Origin: Thauera sp.
GTDB lineage: Bacteria; Pseudomonadota; Gammaproteobacteria; Burkholderiales; Rhodocyclaceae
Assembly (NCBI GenBank): GCA_024235615.1
Contig: JACKMB010000002.1
Location: 62,001-126,000 of the forward strand
Length of the DNA: 64,000 nt
Direction: 5' to 3'
Position numbers and translations under genes: made by a program. The first letter of the stretch is position 1, and each line of letters begins with the position of its first letter. Positions 26,368 to 35,804 of this stretch are shown here, piece after piece. Below the pieces are notes generated by a model. It made no database searches and was not told the DNA's origin. It saw only the letters and a program-made list of their open reading frames with translations.

Positions 26368-27219
26368 ATGAGTATCGGCAAGATCGGAGTGGTGGGTGCG
26401 GGCACGATGGGGAACGGCATCACCCAGGCGTTCGCGGTCGCGGGGCGCGCGGTGGTGATGATGGACATCGGCGAGGCGCAGGTGCAGCGCGGGCTCGCGA
26501 CCATCTCGGCCAGCCTCGACCGCCTGATCAAGAAGGACAAGATGACCGCGGAGCAGAAGGCCGCCGCGATGGCCTGCATCACCACGGTGACCTCGCTCGA
26601 GGCGCTCGCCGACTGCGACCTCGTGATCGAGGCGGCGACCGAGAACGTCGATCTCAAGCTGCGCATCTTCGCCGACCTCGACCGCATCGTGAAGCCCGAG
26701 GCGATCCTCGCCAGCAACACCTCGTCGATCTCCATCACCCGCCTGGCCGCCGGCACGCAACGCCCCGGCCAGGTGATCGGCATGCACTTCTTCAACCCGG
26801 TGCCGGTGATGGCGCTGGTCGAGCTGATCAACGGCCTGCAGACCTCGGCGGCGACCTACACGGCGGTCGAGGACGTCGCGAAGGCGATCGGCAAGACCCC
26901 GATCAAGGTCAAGAACAGCCCGGGCTTCGTGGTCAACCGCATGCTGTGCCCGATGATCAACGAGGCCGTGTTCGCGCTCGGCGAGGGCCTGGCGACCGCG
27001 GCCGAGATCGACGAGGCGATGAAGCTGGGCTGCAACCACCCGATCGGCCCGCTCGCGCTGTGCGACCTTATCGGCCTCGACGTCGAGCTGGCGGTGATGC
27101 AGGTCCTCTACGAGGGCACCAAGGACCCCAAGTACCGCCCGGCGCCGCTGCTGGTCGAGATGCTCGAGGCGGGCTACCTCGGCCGCAAGAGCGGCAAGGG
27201 CTTCTACGACTACAAGTAA
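26368..27219 (+). CDS. 3-hydroxybutyryl-CoA (3-hydroxyacyl-CoA) dehydrogenase
   Basis: Protein of 283 residues, the length of stand-alone Hbd/PaaH enzymes. The N-terminal Rossmann domain has GAGTMGNGITQAFA; catalytic context is SNTSSISIT and HFFNPVPVM; the C-terminal dimer domain contains FVVNRMLCPMINEA and ends GRKSGKGFYDYK. It oxidises 3-hydroxyacyl-CoA to 3-oxoacyl-CoA with NAD+. It may serve butyrate or PHB turnover, phenylacetate or benzoyl-CoA lower pathways; the sequence does not decide. Single-gene unit ending at a bidirectional terminator. Confidence 0.92.
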   Translation: MSIGKIGVVGAGTMGNGITQAFAVAGRAVVMMDIGEAQVQRGLATISASLDRLIKKDKMTAEQKAAAMACITTVTSLEALADCDLVIEAATENVDLKLRIFADLDRIVKPEAILASNTSSISITRLAAGTQRPGQVIGMHFFNPVPVMALVELINGLQTSAATYTAVEDVAKAIGKTPIKVKNSPGFVVNRMLCPMINEAVFALGEGLATAAEIDEAMKLGCNHPIGPLALCDLIGLDVELAVMQVLYEGTKDPKYRPAPLLVEMLEAGYLGRKSGKGFYDYK

Positions 27220-27264
27220 GCGCAGGCGCCGGCCGCGCGTCGCGCGGCGGGGCCCTACGAAAAA

Positions 27265-27289
27265 AACGCCACCTGCGAGGTGGCGTTTT
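27265..27289. terminator. Bidirectional terminator between hbd-like gene and rho
   Basis: AACGCCACCT (27265-27274) pairs perfectly with AGGTGGCGTT (27278-27287) around GCG. A T run follows on the plus strand and an A run precedes it, so it can stop both convergent genes. Confidence 0.9.
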
Positions 27290-27305
27290 GCTGTCGGGCG
27301 CGCGC

Positions 27306-28760
27306 TCAGCCGCGGCCGGTGCGCATCGCGTCGAAGAACTCGGCGTTGCTCTTGGTGGCCTTGACCTTGTCGAGGAGGAATTCCATCGCGTCGATGTCGT
27401 CCATGCCGTAGAGCAGCTTGCGCAGGATCCACACCTTCTGCAGCACGTCGGACTTGAGCAGGAGCTCCTCGCGGCGGGTGCCGGAGCGGTTGACGTTGAT
27501 CGCCGGATAGACGCGCTTCTCCGCCATGCGGCGGTCGAGGTGGAGCTCCATGTTGCCGGTGCCCTTGAATTCCTCGTAGATCACGTCGTCCATGCGGCTG
27601 CCGGTGTCGACCAGCGTGGTGGCGATGATGGTCAGCGAGCCGCCTTCCTCGATGTTGCGCGCCGCGCCGAAGAAGCGCTTGGGCTTCTGCAGCGCGTTGG
27701 CGTCGACACCACCGGTGAGCACCTTGCCCGAGGCCGGCACCACGGTGTTGTAGGCGCGCGCCAGGCGGGTCAGCGAGTCGAGCAGGATCACCACGTCGTA
27801 CTTGTGCTCGGTCAGGCGCTTGGCCTTCTCGATCACCATCTCGGCGACCTGCACGTGACGGGTGGCGGGCTCGTCGAAGGTGGAGGCCACGACCTCGCCC
27901 TTCACCGAGCGCAGCATCTCGGTCACTTCTTCCGGGCGCTCGTCGATCAGCAGCACGATCAGCTTGACGTCCGGATGGTTGGCCGTGATCGCGTGCGCGA
28001 TGTGCTGCAGCATGACCGTCTTGCCGCTCTTGGGCGGGGCGACGAGCAGGCCGCGCTGGCCTTTGCCGATCGGCGCGATCATGTCGATGATGCGGCTGGT
28101 GATGTTCTCCTCGCCGCGGACCTCGCGCTCGAGCTTCAGGCACTCCTGCGGGTGCAGGGGCGTGAGGTTCTCGAACAGGATCTTGGTCTTGCACTCTTCC
28201 GGCGGACGCCCGTTGATCTTGTCGAGCTTGGTCAGCGCGAAATAGCGCTCGCCGTCCTTGGGCGTGCGGATCTCGCCCTCGATGGTGTCGCCGGTGCGCA
28301 GGTTGAAGCGCCGGATCTGCGAGGGCGACACGTAGATGTCGTCGGTTCCCGCGAGATACGAGGTGTCGGGGGAGCGCAGGAAGCCGAAGCCGTCAGGCAG
28401 CACTTCGAGTGCGCCATCGCCACAGATCGGTTCGCCCCTGCGGGCACGGTTGCGCAGCAGCGCGAAGACGAGTTCCTGCTTGCGCAGCCTGTTCGCGCCC
28501 TCGACGCCGGCGTCCATCGCCATCTGCAGCAGCTGGCTGACGTGCAGGGCCTTGAGTTCGGACAGGTGGAGCGCGGGCGCGTCGGGGTCGCGCGGCGTGG
28601 AAGAGCCTTCCTCGCCGCCGTTCTCGACGTCGAACAGATCGTCTTCGGTCTGCGGATTCTGGGGGGAATTGCCGTCCCGGTTGCGCGCGCCGCGGCGACG
28701 GGCGCGCGAGGAACCGCGGGAGCGGGCCGGAGCCTGGTCCGGCTTAGATGTTGCTGTCAA
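27306..28760 (-). CDS. rho: Transcription termination factor Rho
   Basis: Protein of 484 residues, an RNA-dependent ATPase hexamer. The core begins [15 protein letters not shown]; the RNA-binding domain has [23 protein letters not shown]; Walker A is APPKSGKT and Walker [11 protein letters not shown]; the Q/R-loop region follows. The first ~62 residues are a charged, disordered extension ([16 protein letters not shown], then acidic). The only in-frame start upstream of the core is a TTG at 28760, inside the 3' end of trxA, giving a 17-bp overlap. A missed start is possible, but no ATG or GTG exists between 28760 and the conserved core. Confidence 0.93.
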   Translation of the reverse strand: MTATSKPDQAPARSRGSSRARRRGARNRDGNSPQNPQTEDDLFDVENGGEEGSSTPRDPDAPALHLSELKALHVSQLLQMAMDAGVEGANRLRKQELVFALLRNRARRGEPICGDGALEVLPDGFGFLRSPDTSYLAGTDDIYVSPSQIRRFNLRTGDTIEGEIRTPKDGERYFALTKLDKINGRPPEECKTKILFENLTPLHPQECLKLEREVRGEENITSRIIDMIAPIGKGQRGLLVAPPKSGKTVMLQHIAHAITANHPDVKLIVLLIDERPEEVTEMLRSVKGEVVASTFDEPATRHVQVAEMVIEKAKRLTEHKYDVVILLDSLTRLARAYNTVVPASGKVLTGGVDANALQKPKRFFGAARNIEEGGSLTIIATTLVDTGSRMDDVIYEEFKGTGNMELHLDRRMAEKRVYPAINVNRSGTRREELLLKSDVLQKVWILRKLLYGMDDIDAMEFLLDKVKATKSNAEFFDAMRTGRG

Positions 28761-29070
28761 TGAAGGCGGTCAGTTGAGATTTGGAAAGGGCGCCCACTTT
28801 GGTCGCCTCGACGTTGCCGCCCTTGAACAGCATCAGCGTCGGAATGCCGCGGATGCCGTACTTGGCGGGCGTGTCCTGGTTGTCGTCGATGTTGAGCTTG
28901 GCGACCTTGAGCTTGCCCGCATAGTCCTTGGCGACGTCGTCCAGGATCGGCGCGATCATCTTGCAGGGGCCGCACCACTCGGCCCAGTAATCGACCAGGA
29001 CAGGGGTCTGGGACTGCAGCACTTCGCTGTCGAAGTTGCCGTCGGTCACATGGTGGATGTGCTCGCTCAT
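28744..29070 (-). CDS. trxA: Thioredoxin 1
   Basis: Protein of 108 residues with the redox motif WCGPC and the conserved cis-proline region [11 protein letters not shown]. It is the general cytoplasmic disulfide reductant, recycled by thioredoxin reductase. Length and sequence match TrxA. It lies directly upstream of rho, the common order in proteobacteria, and its 3' end overlaps the predicted rho start. A good sigma70 promoter lies at 29272-29300. Confidence 0.96.
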   Translation of the reverse strand: MSEHIHHVTDGNFDSEVLQSQTPVLVDYWAEWCGPCKMIAPILDDVAKDYAGKLKVAKLNIDDNQDTPAKYGIRGIPTLMLFKGGNVEATKVGALSKSQLTAFIDSNI

Positions 29071-29271
29071 GATTCCTCACTAAGGCTGGCAGGGGTGGTG
29101 ACGAAGGCGAAAGCCCTCGTTGCCGGGTAAAAGGTGCTGCGGAGTAATGCGAACGGGTACTGCGTGCGGGAAGGGGCGAATCGCCTGCGATCTCGCCGCG
29201 AGCGCGAAACGCTGCGGCGATGCACGACGATCCAGCGGAAGGAGAGGCCTTCCGTAAAGAAATTTTTCCGA

Positions 29272-29300
29272 AACTTATGCGATGCCGAGGGCGCCGTCAA
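29272..29300 (-). promoter_or_regulatory. Sigma70-type promoter for trxA-rho
   Basis: On the minus strand TTGACG (29300-29295) and TAAGTT (29277-29272) are separated by 17 bp. It would give a leader of about 195 nt before trxA. The remaining part of the 29071-29426 gap serves as the divergent trxA/fdxA control region; TATATT at 29365-29370 is a candidate fdxA -10. Confidence 0.5.
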
Positions 29301-29426
29301 GGAAATCGCAGCCCGCGGTCGCGCATGTGCCGGCTCGCCGTGGCAAAAAAGCAAACGGCTGGTCTATATTGTGCCTCCTTCGGCCAGCCGCAGCGGGTGG
29401 CGGCCGTTCTTGCCTGGAGAATGTAG

Positions 29427-29750
29427 ATGACCTACGTCGTTACCGAGCGCTGCATACGCTGCAAATACACCGACTGCGTGGACGTCTGTCCGGTCGACTG
29501 CTTCCGAGAGGGCCCCAACTTCCTCGTCATCGATCCGGAGGAGTGCATCGACTGTACCCTGTGCGTGGCCGAGTGCCCGGTCGAGGCGATCTACTCCGAG
29601 GACGACGTGCCCGACGATCAGAAGGAATACATCGCGCTCAACGCCGAACTGGCGAAGCAGTGGAAGCCGATCGTCGAGCGCAAGGACCCGCTGCCGGACG
29701 CCGACCACTGGGCCCGCATCAAGGGCAAGCTCGGCGAGCTGAAGCGCTGA
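29427..29750 (+). CDS. fdxA: 7Fe ferredoxin
   Basis: Protein of 107 residues, of the Azotobacter-type FdxA family carrying one [3Fe-4S] and one [4Fe-4S] cluster. Cysteine patterns are [17 protein letters not shown] and [12 protein letters not shown]; the C-terminal half ([17 protein letters not shown]) is the usual extension. It is a low-potential electron carrier and could serve the 2-oxoacid:ferredoxin oxidoreductase family enzyme at 11629, although nothing links them besides function. It diverges from trxA. TGGAG precedes the ATG. Confidence 0.95.
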   Translation: MTYVVTERCIRCKYTDCVDVCPVDCFREGPNFLVIDPEECIDCTLCVAECPVEAIYSEDDVPDDQKEYIALNAELAKQWKPIVERKDPLPDADHWARIKGKLGELKR

Positions 29751-29842
29751 ACGCCCGCCGCGGCCGGCTTTGCGAGCACGCGGCGATGCACTAAGATGGT
29801 GAGCGTCATCAAACCTGTTAGCGAAACGGCACGGAGACCGAC

Positions 29843-30292
29843 ATGCTGGTGAGCGAGATTCTCGCGATCAAGGGCAAGGTGTTATTCACCATCGGCCCCA
29901 ACCGACCCATCGCCGAGGCGGTCGAGATCATGAACGAGCAGGACGTCGGCTCGCTGGTCGTGTTCTCGCGTGGCGAGATGGTCGGCATGCTCACCTTCCG
30001 CCAGGTGCTGCAGGCGGTGCAGCGCGGCGGGGCGGACTGGCAGGCGCTGCAGGTCGAGGAGGTCATGCTGCGCGAGCCGCGCGCGGCCGCACCCGACATG
30101 GAGATGGACGAGCTGCGCCGGCTGATGGTCGAGCACCACCAGCGCTACCTCCCGGTGATGGACGGCACCACGCTGCTCGGCGTGGTGAGCTTCCATGACG
30201 TCGCCAAGGCGGTGCTCGAGGAGCAGAGCTTCGAGAACCGCATGCTCAAGAACTACATCCGCAACTGGCCCGCGGGCGAGGGCGAAGAATAA
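29843..30292 (+). CDS. CBS-domain pair protein
   Basis: Protein of 149 residues built of two CBS motifs. The first spans about 8-60 (FTIGPNRPIAEAVEIMNEQDVGSLVVF) and the second about 75-130 (DELRRLMVEHHQRYLPVMDGTTLLGVVSFHDV). CBS pairs bind adenine nucleotides and sense energy state. No catalytic domain is attached. CGGAGA precedes the ATG. Its partner is unknown; neighbours do not suggest one. Confidence 0.85.
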   Translation: MLVSEILAIKGKVLFTIGPNRPIAEAVEIMNEQDVGSLVVFSRGEMVGMLTFRQVLQAVQRGGADWQALQVEEVMLREPRAAAPDMEMDELRRLMVEHHQRYLPVMDGTTLLGVVSFHDVAKAVLEEQSFENRMLKNYIRNWPAGEGEE

Positions 30293-30505
30293 GCGGCACG
30301 GCCGGGTTGCAAGCCCGGCGGCGGCGGGCAGTCCGCCGCGCCTCCAGGAGCGGGTCCAGCCCGCTCCGCCGACACCCACACCAAGATCGGGTGCGGCATG
30401 GTTGGAATGAACGGACGGGCCGCTTGCCCGTCCGACGCCTTGGGAGGGCGGAGCCGGGGTGCCATGGCGGCCCTCCGGCAGTATTTCCAGCAAGAGGAGG
30501 AGACC

Positions 30506-32167
30506 ATGGAAAAAATCTGGCTGAAGAGCTACCCCCCGGGCATTCCCGCGGAAATCGACGTCGACGCGTTCCGCTCCCTGGGCGACCTGTTCGAGCGCAG
30601 TGTGGCGCGCTTCGCGGACAAGCCTGCCTATCACTGCATGGGGAAGTCGATCACCTACGCCGAACTCGACGCGCTCAGCGCGCGCTTCGGTGCCTGGCTG
30701 CAGAGCGAGCTGAAGCTCCCGGCAGGCGGGCGTGTCGCGCTGATGATGCCCAACGTGCTGCAGTATCCGATCGCGCTCTTCGGCACGCTGCGCGCCGGCT
30801 ACACGGTCGTCAACGTCAATCCGCTCTATACCGCCCGCGAGCTCGAGCACCAGCTCAAGGATTCCGGCGCCGAGGCGATCGTGATCCTGGAGAACTTCGC
30901 CCACACGCTCGAGCACGTGCGTGCGCAGGTGTCGGTGCGCCACATCGTGGTCACCAGCCTGGGCGAGATGCTCGGCCTGGTGAAGGGCACGATCGTCGAT
31001 TTCGTCGTGCGCAAGGTGCGCAAGCTGGTCCCGGCGTGGCGGCTCGACGGCCACGTGCGCTTTTCCACGGCCTTGCAGCGCGGCGCGGCGCACAAGCTGC
31101 AGCCGGCGACGGTCGGCCACGATGACATCGCCTTCCTGCAATACACCGGCGGCACGACCGGGGTGGCCAAGGGCGCGATGCTCACCCACCGCAACATCAT
31201 CGCCAACCTGCAGCAGGCGCACGCCTGGATCGCTCCCTACGTGGGCGAGGGCAGGGAAATCATCATCACCGCGCTGCCGCTGTACCACATCTTCTCGCTC
31301 ACCGCGAACTGCCTCACCTTCCTGAAGATCGGCGCCAAGAACGTGCTGATCCCCAATCCGCGCGACATCCCGGGCTTCATCAAGGAACTCGGCCAGCACC
31401 GCTTCACCGCCATCACCGGCGTCAACACACTGTTCAACGCGCTGCTCAACAACCCCGAGTTCGCCAGGCTCGACTTCTCGACGCTGCGCGTGAGCCTAGG
31501 CGGCGGCATGGCGGTGCAGCAGGTGGTCGCCGAGAAGTGGAAGAAGGTCACCGGGGTGTCGCTGGTCGAGGCCTATGGCCTCACCGAGACTTCGCCCGCG
31601 GTGACGATCAACCCGCTCGACATCGCCGAGTTCAACCACTCGATCGGTCTGCCGGTGTCCTCCACCGAGATCAGCATCCGCGACGATGCCGGCAACGAGG
31701 TGCCGCTCGGCCAGCGCGGCGAGCTGTGCGTGCGTGGTCCGCAGGTCACGCCGGGCTACTGGCGGCGCCCCGAGGAGACCGCGCGCGTGTTCACGCACGA
31801 CGGCTTCCTGCGCACTGGCGACATCGCCACGGTTGACGAGCACGGCTTCGTGCGCCTGGTCGATCGCAAGAAGGACATGATCCTGGTGTCGGGCTTCAAC
31901 GTGTATCCGAACGAGGTCGAGGACGTGGTCGCCAGCCATCCGGGTGTGCTCGAGGTCGCCGCGGTCGGCGTGCCCGACGAGCGCAGCGGCGAGGCGGTGA
32001 AGATCTTCGTGGTGCGCAAGGATGCCGGCCTGACGGCCGAGGCCCTGGTCGCCTTCTGCCGCGAGAACCTCACCGGCTACAAGGTGCCGCACCACGTCGA
32101 GTTCCGCGACGAACTTCCCAAGAGCAACGTCGGCAAGATCCTGCGCCGCGAGTTGCGGCCGAAGTGA
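30506..32167 (+). CDS. fadD: Long-chain acyl-CoA synthetase (AMP-forming)
   Basis: Protein of 553 residues. The ATP-binding loop [14 protein letters not shown] is near residue 213; [18 protein letters not shown] and [20 protein letters not shown] follow; the acidic-to-basic C-terminal domain ends with the adenylation lysine in [13 protein letters not shown]. It activates fatty acids to acyl-CoA for beta-oxidation at the membrane. Start at 30506 follows AAGAGGAGG. It stands alone, about 210 bp after the CBS gene. Activity on aromatic or medium-chain acids cannot be ruled out. Confidence 0.9.
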   Translation: MEKIWLKSYPPGIPAEIDVDAFRSLGDLFERSVARFADKPAYHCMGKSITYAELDALSARFGAWLQSELKLPAGGRVALMMPNVLQYPIALFGTLRAGYTVVNVNPLYTARELEHQLKDSGAEAIVILENFAHTLEHVRAQVSVRHIVVTSLGEMLGLVKGTIVDFVVRKVRKLVPAWRLDGHVRFSTALQRGAAHKLQPATVGHDDIAFLQYTGGTTGVAKGAMLTHRNIIANLQQAHAWIAPYVGEGREIIITALPLYHIFSLTANCLTFLKIGAKNVLIPNPRDIPGFIKELGQHRFTAITGVNTLFNALLNNPEFARLDFSTLRVSLGGGMAVQQVVAEKWKKVTGVSLVEAYGLTETSPAVTINPLDIAEFNHSIGLPVSSTEISIRDDAGNEVPLGQRGELCVRGPQVTPGYWRRPEETARVFTHDGFLRTGDIATVDEHGFVRLVDRKKDMILVSGFNVYPNEVEDVVASHPGVLEVAAVGVPDERSGEAVKIFVVRKDAGLTAEALVAFCRENLTGYKVPHHVEFRDELPKSNVGKILRRELRPK

Positions 32168-32249
32168 GTGCGCATGCGGGGAGGGCGCCGGAGCCTCCCC
32201 GCGCGACACCGGGTGTGGACGTGCGCACCGGGGCCACGCGAGATTCTTC

Positions 32250-32279
32250 TTGTGCGGTGCAGCTTTTCGTGATTAAACT
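32250..32279 (+). promoter_or_regulatory. Candidate promoter of the ilvBN operon
   Basis: TTGTGC (32250-32255) and TAAACT (32274-32279) are 18 bp apart. The predicted start near 32286 would give a short 5' leader before the leader-peptide ATG at 32314. Confidence 0.5.
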
Positions 32280-32313
32280 CATGGCCATGTCGTTTTCGAG
32301 CAGATCCGTTTCA

Positions 32314-32394
32314 ATGTCCCTTTTCCGCCCTTCCTCGCTGCTGTCGCTGGTACTCGTAGTACGCGTAGTAGGCGTAGGCACGCGCGCGACGTAA
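32314..32394 (+). CDS. ilvB operon leader peptide (ivbL-like)
   Basis: A 26-codon frame ending in TAA whose middle reads LLSLVLVVRVVGVG. It has six valines, all GTA, and five leucines. GTA is a rare codon choice in this GC-rich DNA, so slow decoding would be sharply sensitive to charged tRNA-Val. The enteric IvbL leader has a very similar valine block. In-frame ATGs at 32281 and 32287 are too close to or before the predicted transcription start. It ends 31 bp before an attenuator hairpin and about 120 bp before ilvB. Role: ribosome stalling on valine/leucine shortage prevents attenuation. Confidence 0.8.
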   Translation: MSLFRPSSLLSLVLVVRVVGVGTRAT

Positions 32395-32425
32395 AGGGAC
32401 CGGACACTCGAGACTCAGGAAACCC

Positions 32426-32465
32426 AGACCCCCGTCGGCGCGCAAGCCCGGCGGGGGTCTTGCTT
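32426..32465 (+). terminator. Attenuator terminator upstream of ilvB
   Basis: AGACCCCCG (32426-32434) pairs with CGGGGGTCT (32452-32460), followed by TGCTTTT. It sits between the leader peptide stop and the ilvB ribosome-binding site, the standard place for an amino-acid-controlled attenuator. The 17-nt loop may hold further pairs. Confidence 0.8.
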
Positions 32466-32512
32466 TTGTGCCCGCCGGTCCGGCCGTCGAACCCGAAGCC
32501 AAGGAGAGCAAC

Positions 32513-34180
32513 ATGATGCAAATGACCGGCGCGCAATTGATGGTGCGCCTTCTCGAGCGCCAGGGCGTGCGCACCGTCGCCGGCATTCCCGGCGGCGCGA
32601 TCCTGCCCTTCTACGATGCCTTGTCGGGCAGCGAGCAGATCCACCACGTGCTCGCCCGTCACGAGCAGGGCGCGGGCTTCATCGCCCAGGGCATGGCGCG
32701 CGTGTCGGGCGTGCCGCAGGTGTGCATCGCCTCGAGCGGGCCGGGTGCGACCAACCTCGTCACCGCGATCGCCGACGCCTGCCTGGATTCCATCCCGATG
32801 GTCGTCATCACCGGCCAGGTGCCGCAGGCGATGATCGGCACCGACGCCTTCCAGGAGGTCGACATCTACGGCATCACGGTGCCCATCACCAAGCACAACT
32901 TCCTCGTGCGTTCGGCGCGGGATCTGCTCGAGGTGGTTCCGGACGCCTTCCGCATCGCCATGTCCGGCCGCCCCGGCCCGGTGCTGATCGACGTGCCCAA
33001 GGACGTGCAGAACCAGCTCGTCGAGGTCGCCGACTTTCCCGCCCCGGCGGTCGCCGATCCGGCCCCTCAGCTCGACCTGGCGGCGGTGGAGCTTGCGGCG
33101 AAGATGATCAACGAGGCCGAGCAGCCGGTGCTCTATCTCGGCGGCGGGGTGATCAACTCCGGCGCCGCGCCACTGGCGGCCCAGCTCGCCGAGCAGGCCG
33201 GGCTGCCCACCACGATGACGCTGATGGCGCTCGGCGCGATGCCGATGGACCACCCGCTGTCGATCGGCATGCTCGGCATGCACGGTGCGCGCTACACCAA
33301 CTTCGTGCTGGAGGAGGCCGACCTGCTGGTGTGCGTGGGCGCGCGCTTCGACGACCGTGCGATCGGTCGCGCCGCGCAGTTCTGCCCGAACGCGAAGATC
33401 GTGCACATCGACATCGACCGCTCCGAGCTGCACAAGATCAAGAGCGCCCATGTCGCCATCCACGCCAACGTGAAATGCGCGCTCGAGGCCCTGCTGCCGC
33501 GTGTGCAGGCCACGCTGCGCAAGCGCTGGCTGTCGCATGTGGACAGCCTGAAGACGCGCTTCCCGATGCAGTTCCCCGGTCAGGACGACCCGCGCACCCA
33601 CTACGGGCTCATCCACGCGGTGGCGGCTGCGCTCGACGACCGCGCCATCGTCGCCACCGACGTCGGCCAGCACCAGATGTGGGTGGCGCAGGCCTATCCC
33701 TTCCGCCGGCCGCGCCAGTGGCTGACCTCGGGCGGCCTGGGCACGATGGGCTTCGGCCTGCCGACCGCGATCGGCGCCGCCCTCGCCGAGCCGGACCGCA
33801 CGGTGGTCTGCTTCACCGGCGACGGCAGCTTCAAGATGAACATCCAGGAGCTCGCGACGCTGGCCGAGGAGGGCCTGAACGTCAAGATCGTGCTGATGAA
33901 CAACAACGCGCTCGGTCTGGTGTACCAGCAGCAGACGCTGTTCTACGGCCAGCGCCTGTTCGCCTCGAAGTACCGCACCGAGCCCGACTTCGTGAAGATC
34001 GCCGAGGGCTTCGGCGTGCCGGCGGTGGATCTCGACCTCGCCGACAACCCGCGCGCCGCGCTCGCCGAGGCGCTGCATCGTCCCGGTCCGTGCCTGATCC
34101 ACGCGACCATCGACCGCGAACAATTCGTCTATCCCATGGTGCCGCCGGGTGCCGCCAACACCGAGATGATCGGAGGCTGA
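32513..34180 (+). CDS. ilvB: Acetolactate synthase large subunit
   Basis: Protein of 555 residues, TPP- and FAD-dependent. It condenses two pyruvates, or pyruvate with 2-oxobutyrate, as first step of valine, leucine and isoleucine synthesis. The catalytic Glu is in [10 protein letters not shown]; the TPP motif is [37 protein letters not shown] belongs to the FAD domain. AAGGAG precedes the first ATG at 32513. It is translationally coupled to ilvN (TGATG). Attenuation by the upstream leader is expected. Confidence 0.93.
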   Translation: MMQMTGAQLMVRLLERQGVRTVAGIPGGAILPFYDALSGSEQIHHVLARHEQGAGFIAQGMARVSGVPQVCIASSGPGATNLVTAIADACLDSIPMVVITGQVPQAMIGTDAFQEVDIYGITVPITKHNFLVRSARDLLEVVPDAFRIAMSGRPGPVLIDVPKDVQNQLVEVADFPAPAVADPAPQLDLAAVELAAKMINEAEQPVLYLGGGVINSGAAPLAAQLAEQAGLPTTMTLMALGAMPMDHPLSIGMLGMHGARYTNFVLEEADLLVCVGARFDDRAIGRAAQFCPNAKIVHIDIDRSELHKIKSAHVAIHANVKCALEALLPRVQATLRKRWLSHVDSLKTRFPMQFPGQDDPRTHYGLIHAVAAALDDRAIVATDVGQHQMWVAQAYPFRRPRQWLTSGGLGTMGFGLPTAIGAALAEPDRTVVCFTGDGSFKMNIQELATLAEEGLNVKIVLMNNNALGLVYQQQTLFYGQRLFASKYRTEPDFVKIAEGFGVPAVDLDLADNPRAALAEALHRPGPCLIHATIDREQFVYPMVPPGAANTEMIGG

Positions 34181-34497
34181 TGATGATCGAACAGGTTGCC
34201 GACCCGCTGCCGCAAGCCGGCTACGCCAAGGTCGTTCTGGAGCTGGATGTGAACAACCACCCCGGGGTGATGAGCCACATCTGCAATCTCTTCGCGCGCC
34301 GCGCGTTCAACGTCGAGGGCATCCTGTGCATGCCGGTGTCCGACGGCAAGCGCTCGCGCATCTGGCTGCTGGTGTTCGAGGACCAGCGTCTCGAGCAGAT
34401 GGTGCGCCAGCTCGAGAAGCTCGAGGACGTGCTCAACGTTCGCCGCCACGGCGCCGAGCACGAGGTCTTCGAGCGCCTGGAGGGCTTCTTCCACTGA
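34180..34497 (+). CDS. ilvN: Acetolactate synthase small (regulatory) subunit
   Basis: Protein of 105 residues with a single ACT domain ([31 protein letters not shown]). It binds valine for feedback inhibition and stimulates the catalytic subunit. At about 100 residues it is the short type seen with enteric isozyme I, not the ~160-residue IlvH type. The first ATG overlaps the ilvB stop; a second ATG at 34183 is equally possible. Confidence 0.9.
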   Translation: MMIEQVADPLPQAGYAKVVLELDVNNHPGVMSHICNLFARRAFNVEGILCMPVSDGKRSRIWLLVFEDQRLEQMVRQLEKLEDVLNVRRHGAEHEVFERLEGFFH

Positions 34498-34592
34498 GTG
34501 TCGGCGCCTCGGCGCCCAAGCAGAAGGGGACGGCACGCGTGCTAGACTCGCGTCCCGTCCCCGTTTCGTCATCGCGATCAGGCAGGCAACCC

Positions 34593-35723
34593 ATGTCCGG
34601 CAACACCCTCGGCACGCTCTTCACCGTCACCTCCTTCGGCGAATCCCACGGCCCGGCGATCGGCTGCATCGTCGACGGCTGCCCGCCGGGACTGGCGCTC
34701 TGCGAGGCCGACATCCAGGCCGAGCTCGACCGCCGCAAGCCGGGCACCTCGCGCCACGTCACCCAGCGCCGCGAGCCCGACACGGTCGAGATCCTCTCCG
34801 GCGTGTTCGAGGGCGTCACCACCGGCACGCCGATCTCGCTGCTGATCCGCAACCAGGACCAGCGCAGCAAGGACTACGGCAACATCGCCGACACCTTCCG
34901 TCCCGGCCACGCCGACTACGCCTATCTGCAGAAGTACGGCCTGCGCGACCACCGCGGCGGCGGGCGCTCGTCGGCGCGCGAGACCGCGGTGCGCGTGGCC
35001 GCCGGCGCGATCGCGAAGAAGTGGCTGAAGGAGCGCCACGGCATCGTGATCCGCGCCTGCATGGGCGCGCTCGGCCCGCTCGAGATCCCCTTCGTGTCCT
35101 GGGACGAGGTCGACGGCAACCCCTTCTTCGCCCCCAACGCCGCGATCGTGCCCGAGCTCGAGGCCTACATGGATGCGCTGCGCAAGTCGGGCGACTCGAT
35201 CGGCGCGCGCATCGACGTCGTCGCCAGCGGTGTGCCGGTGGGCTGGGGCGAGCCGGTGTACGGGCGCCTCGATGCCGACATCGCCTACGCGATGATGGGC
35301 ATCAACGCGGTCAAGGGCGTGGAGATCGGCGCCGGCTTCAAGGCGGTGGCGCAGCGCGGCACCGAGCACGGCGACGAGATGACCCCGGAGGGCTTCCTGT
35401 CCAACCACGCTGGCGGCGTGCTCGGCGGCATCTCCACCGGGCAGGACATCCTCGCCAGCATCGCGATCAAGCCGACCTCGAGCCTGCGCCTCGAGCGCCG
35501 CTCGATCGACCGCGCCGGCAACCCGGTCATGGTCGCCACCGAAGGCCGCCACGATCCCTGCGTCGGCATCCGCGCCACGCCGATCGCCGAGTCCATGCTT
35601 GCGCTGGTGCTGATCGACCACGCGCTGCGCCACCGCGCACAGTGCGGCGACGTGCGCACCGACACCCCGCGCATCCCCGCGCTCGCGCCCGAGGGGCGCC
35701 AGCGCCTGCCTTCGCCGCGCTGA
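34593..35723 (+). CDS. aroC: Chorismate synthase
   Basis: Protein of 376 residues that converts EPSP to chorismate with reduced FMN, the last common step of aromatic amino-acid synthesis. Signatures are [18 protein letters not shown], the [10 protein letters not shown]-like segment [15 protein letters not shown], and [14 protein letters not shown]. Length fits the family. A possible -10 (TAGACT, 34543-34548) lies in the short gap after ilvN, so it may have its own promoter. Confidence 0.96.
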   Translation: MSGNTLGTLFTVTSFGESHGPAIGCIVDGCPPGLALCEADIQAELDRRKPGTSRHVTQRREPDTVEILSGVFEGVTTGTPISLLIRNQDQRSKDYGNIADTFRPGHADYAYLQKYGLRDHRGGGRSSARETAVRVAAGAIAKKWLKERHGIVIRACMGALGPLEIPFVSWDEVDGNPFFAPNAAIVPELEAYMDALRKSGDSIGARIDVVASGVPVGWGEPVYGRLDADIAYAMMGINAVKGVEIGAGFKAVAQRGTEHGDEMTPEGFLSNHAGGVLGGISTGQDILASIAIKPTSSLRLERRSIDRAGNPVMVATEGRHDPCVGIRATPIAESMLALVLIDHALRHRAQCGDVRTDTPRIPALAPEGRQRLPSPR

Positions 35724-35804
35724 GGCGATGCGGGCAGGGTGGGGCGGCGCGGTGTGCCGCCCGGGCGCAGGGGCTGGAGCGGGTTCCTACGCGGAGCGGG
35801 CGCG

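Noticed and set aside
30301-30319. Hairpin GCCGGG/CCCGGC after the CBS gene as a terminator
   Set aside because: Six-bp stem without a T run; such short GC stems are expected by chance in this DNA.
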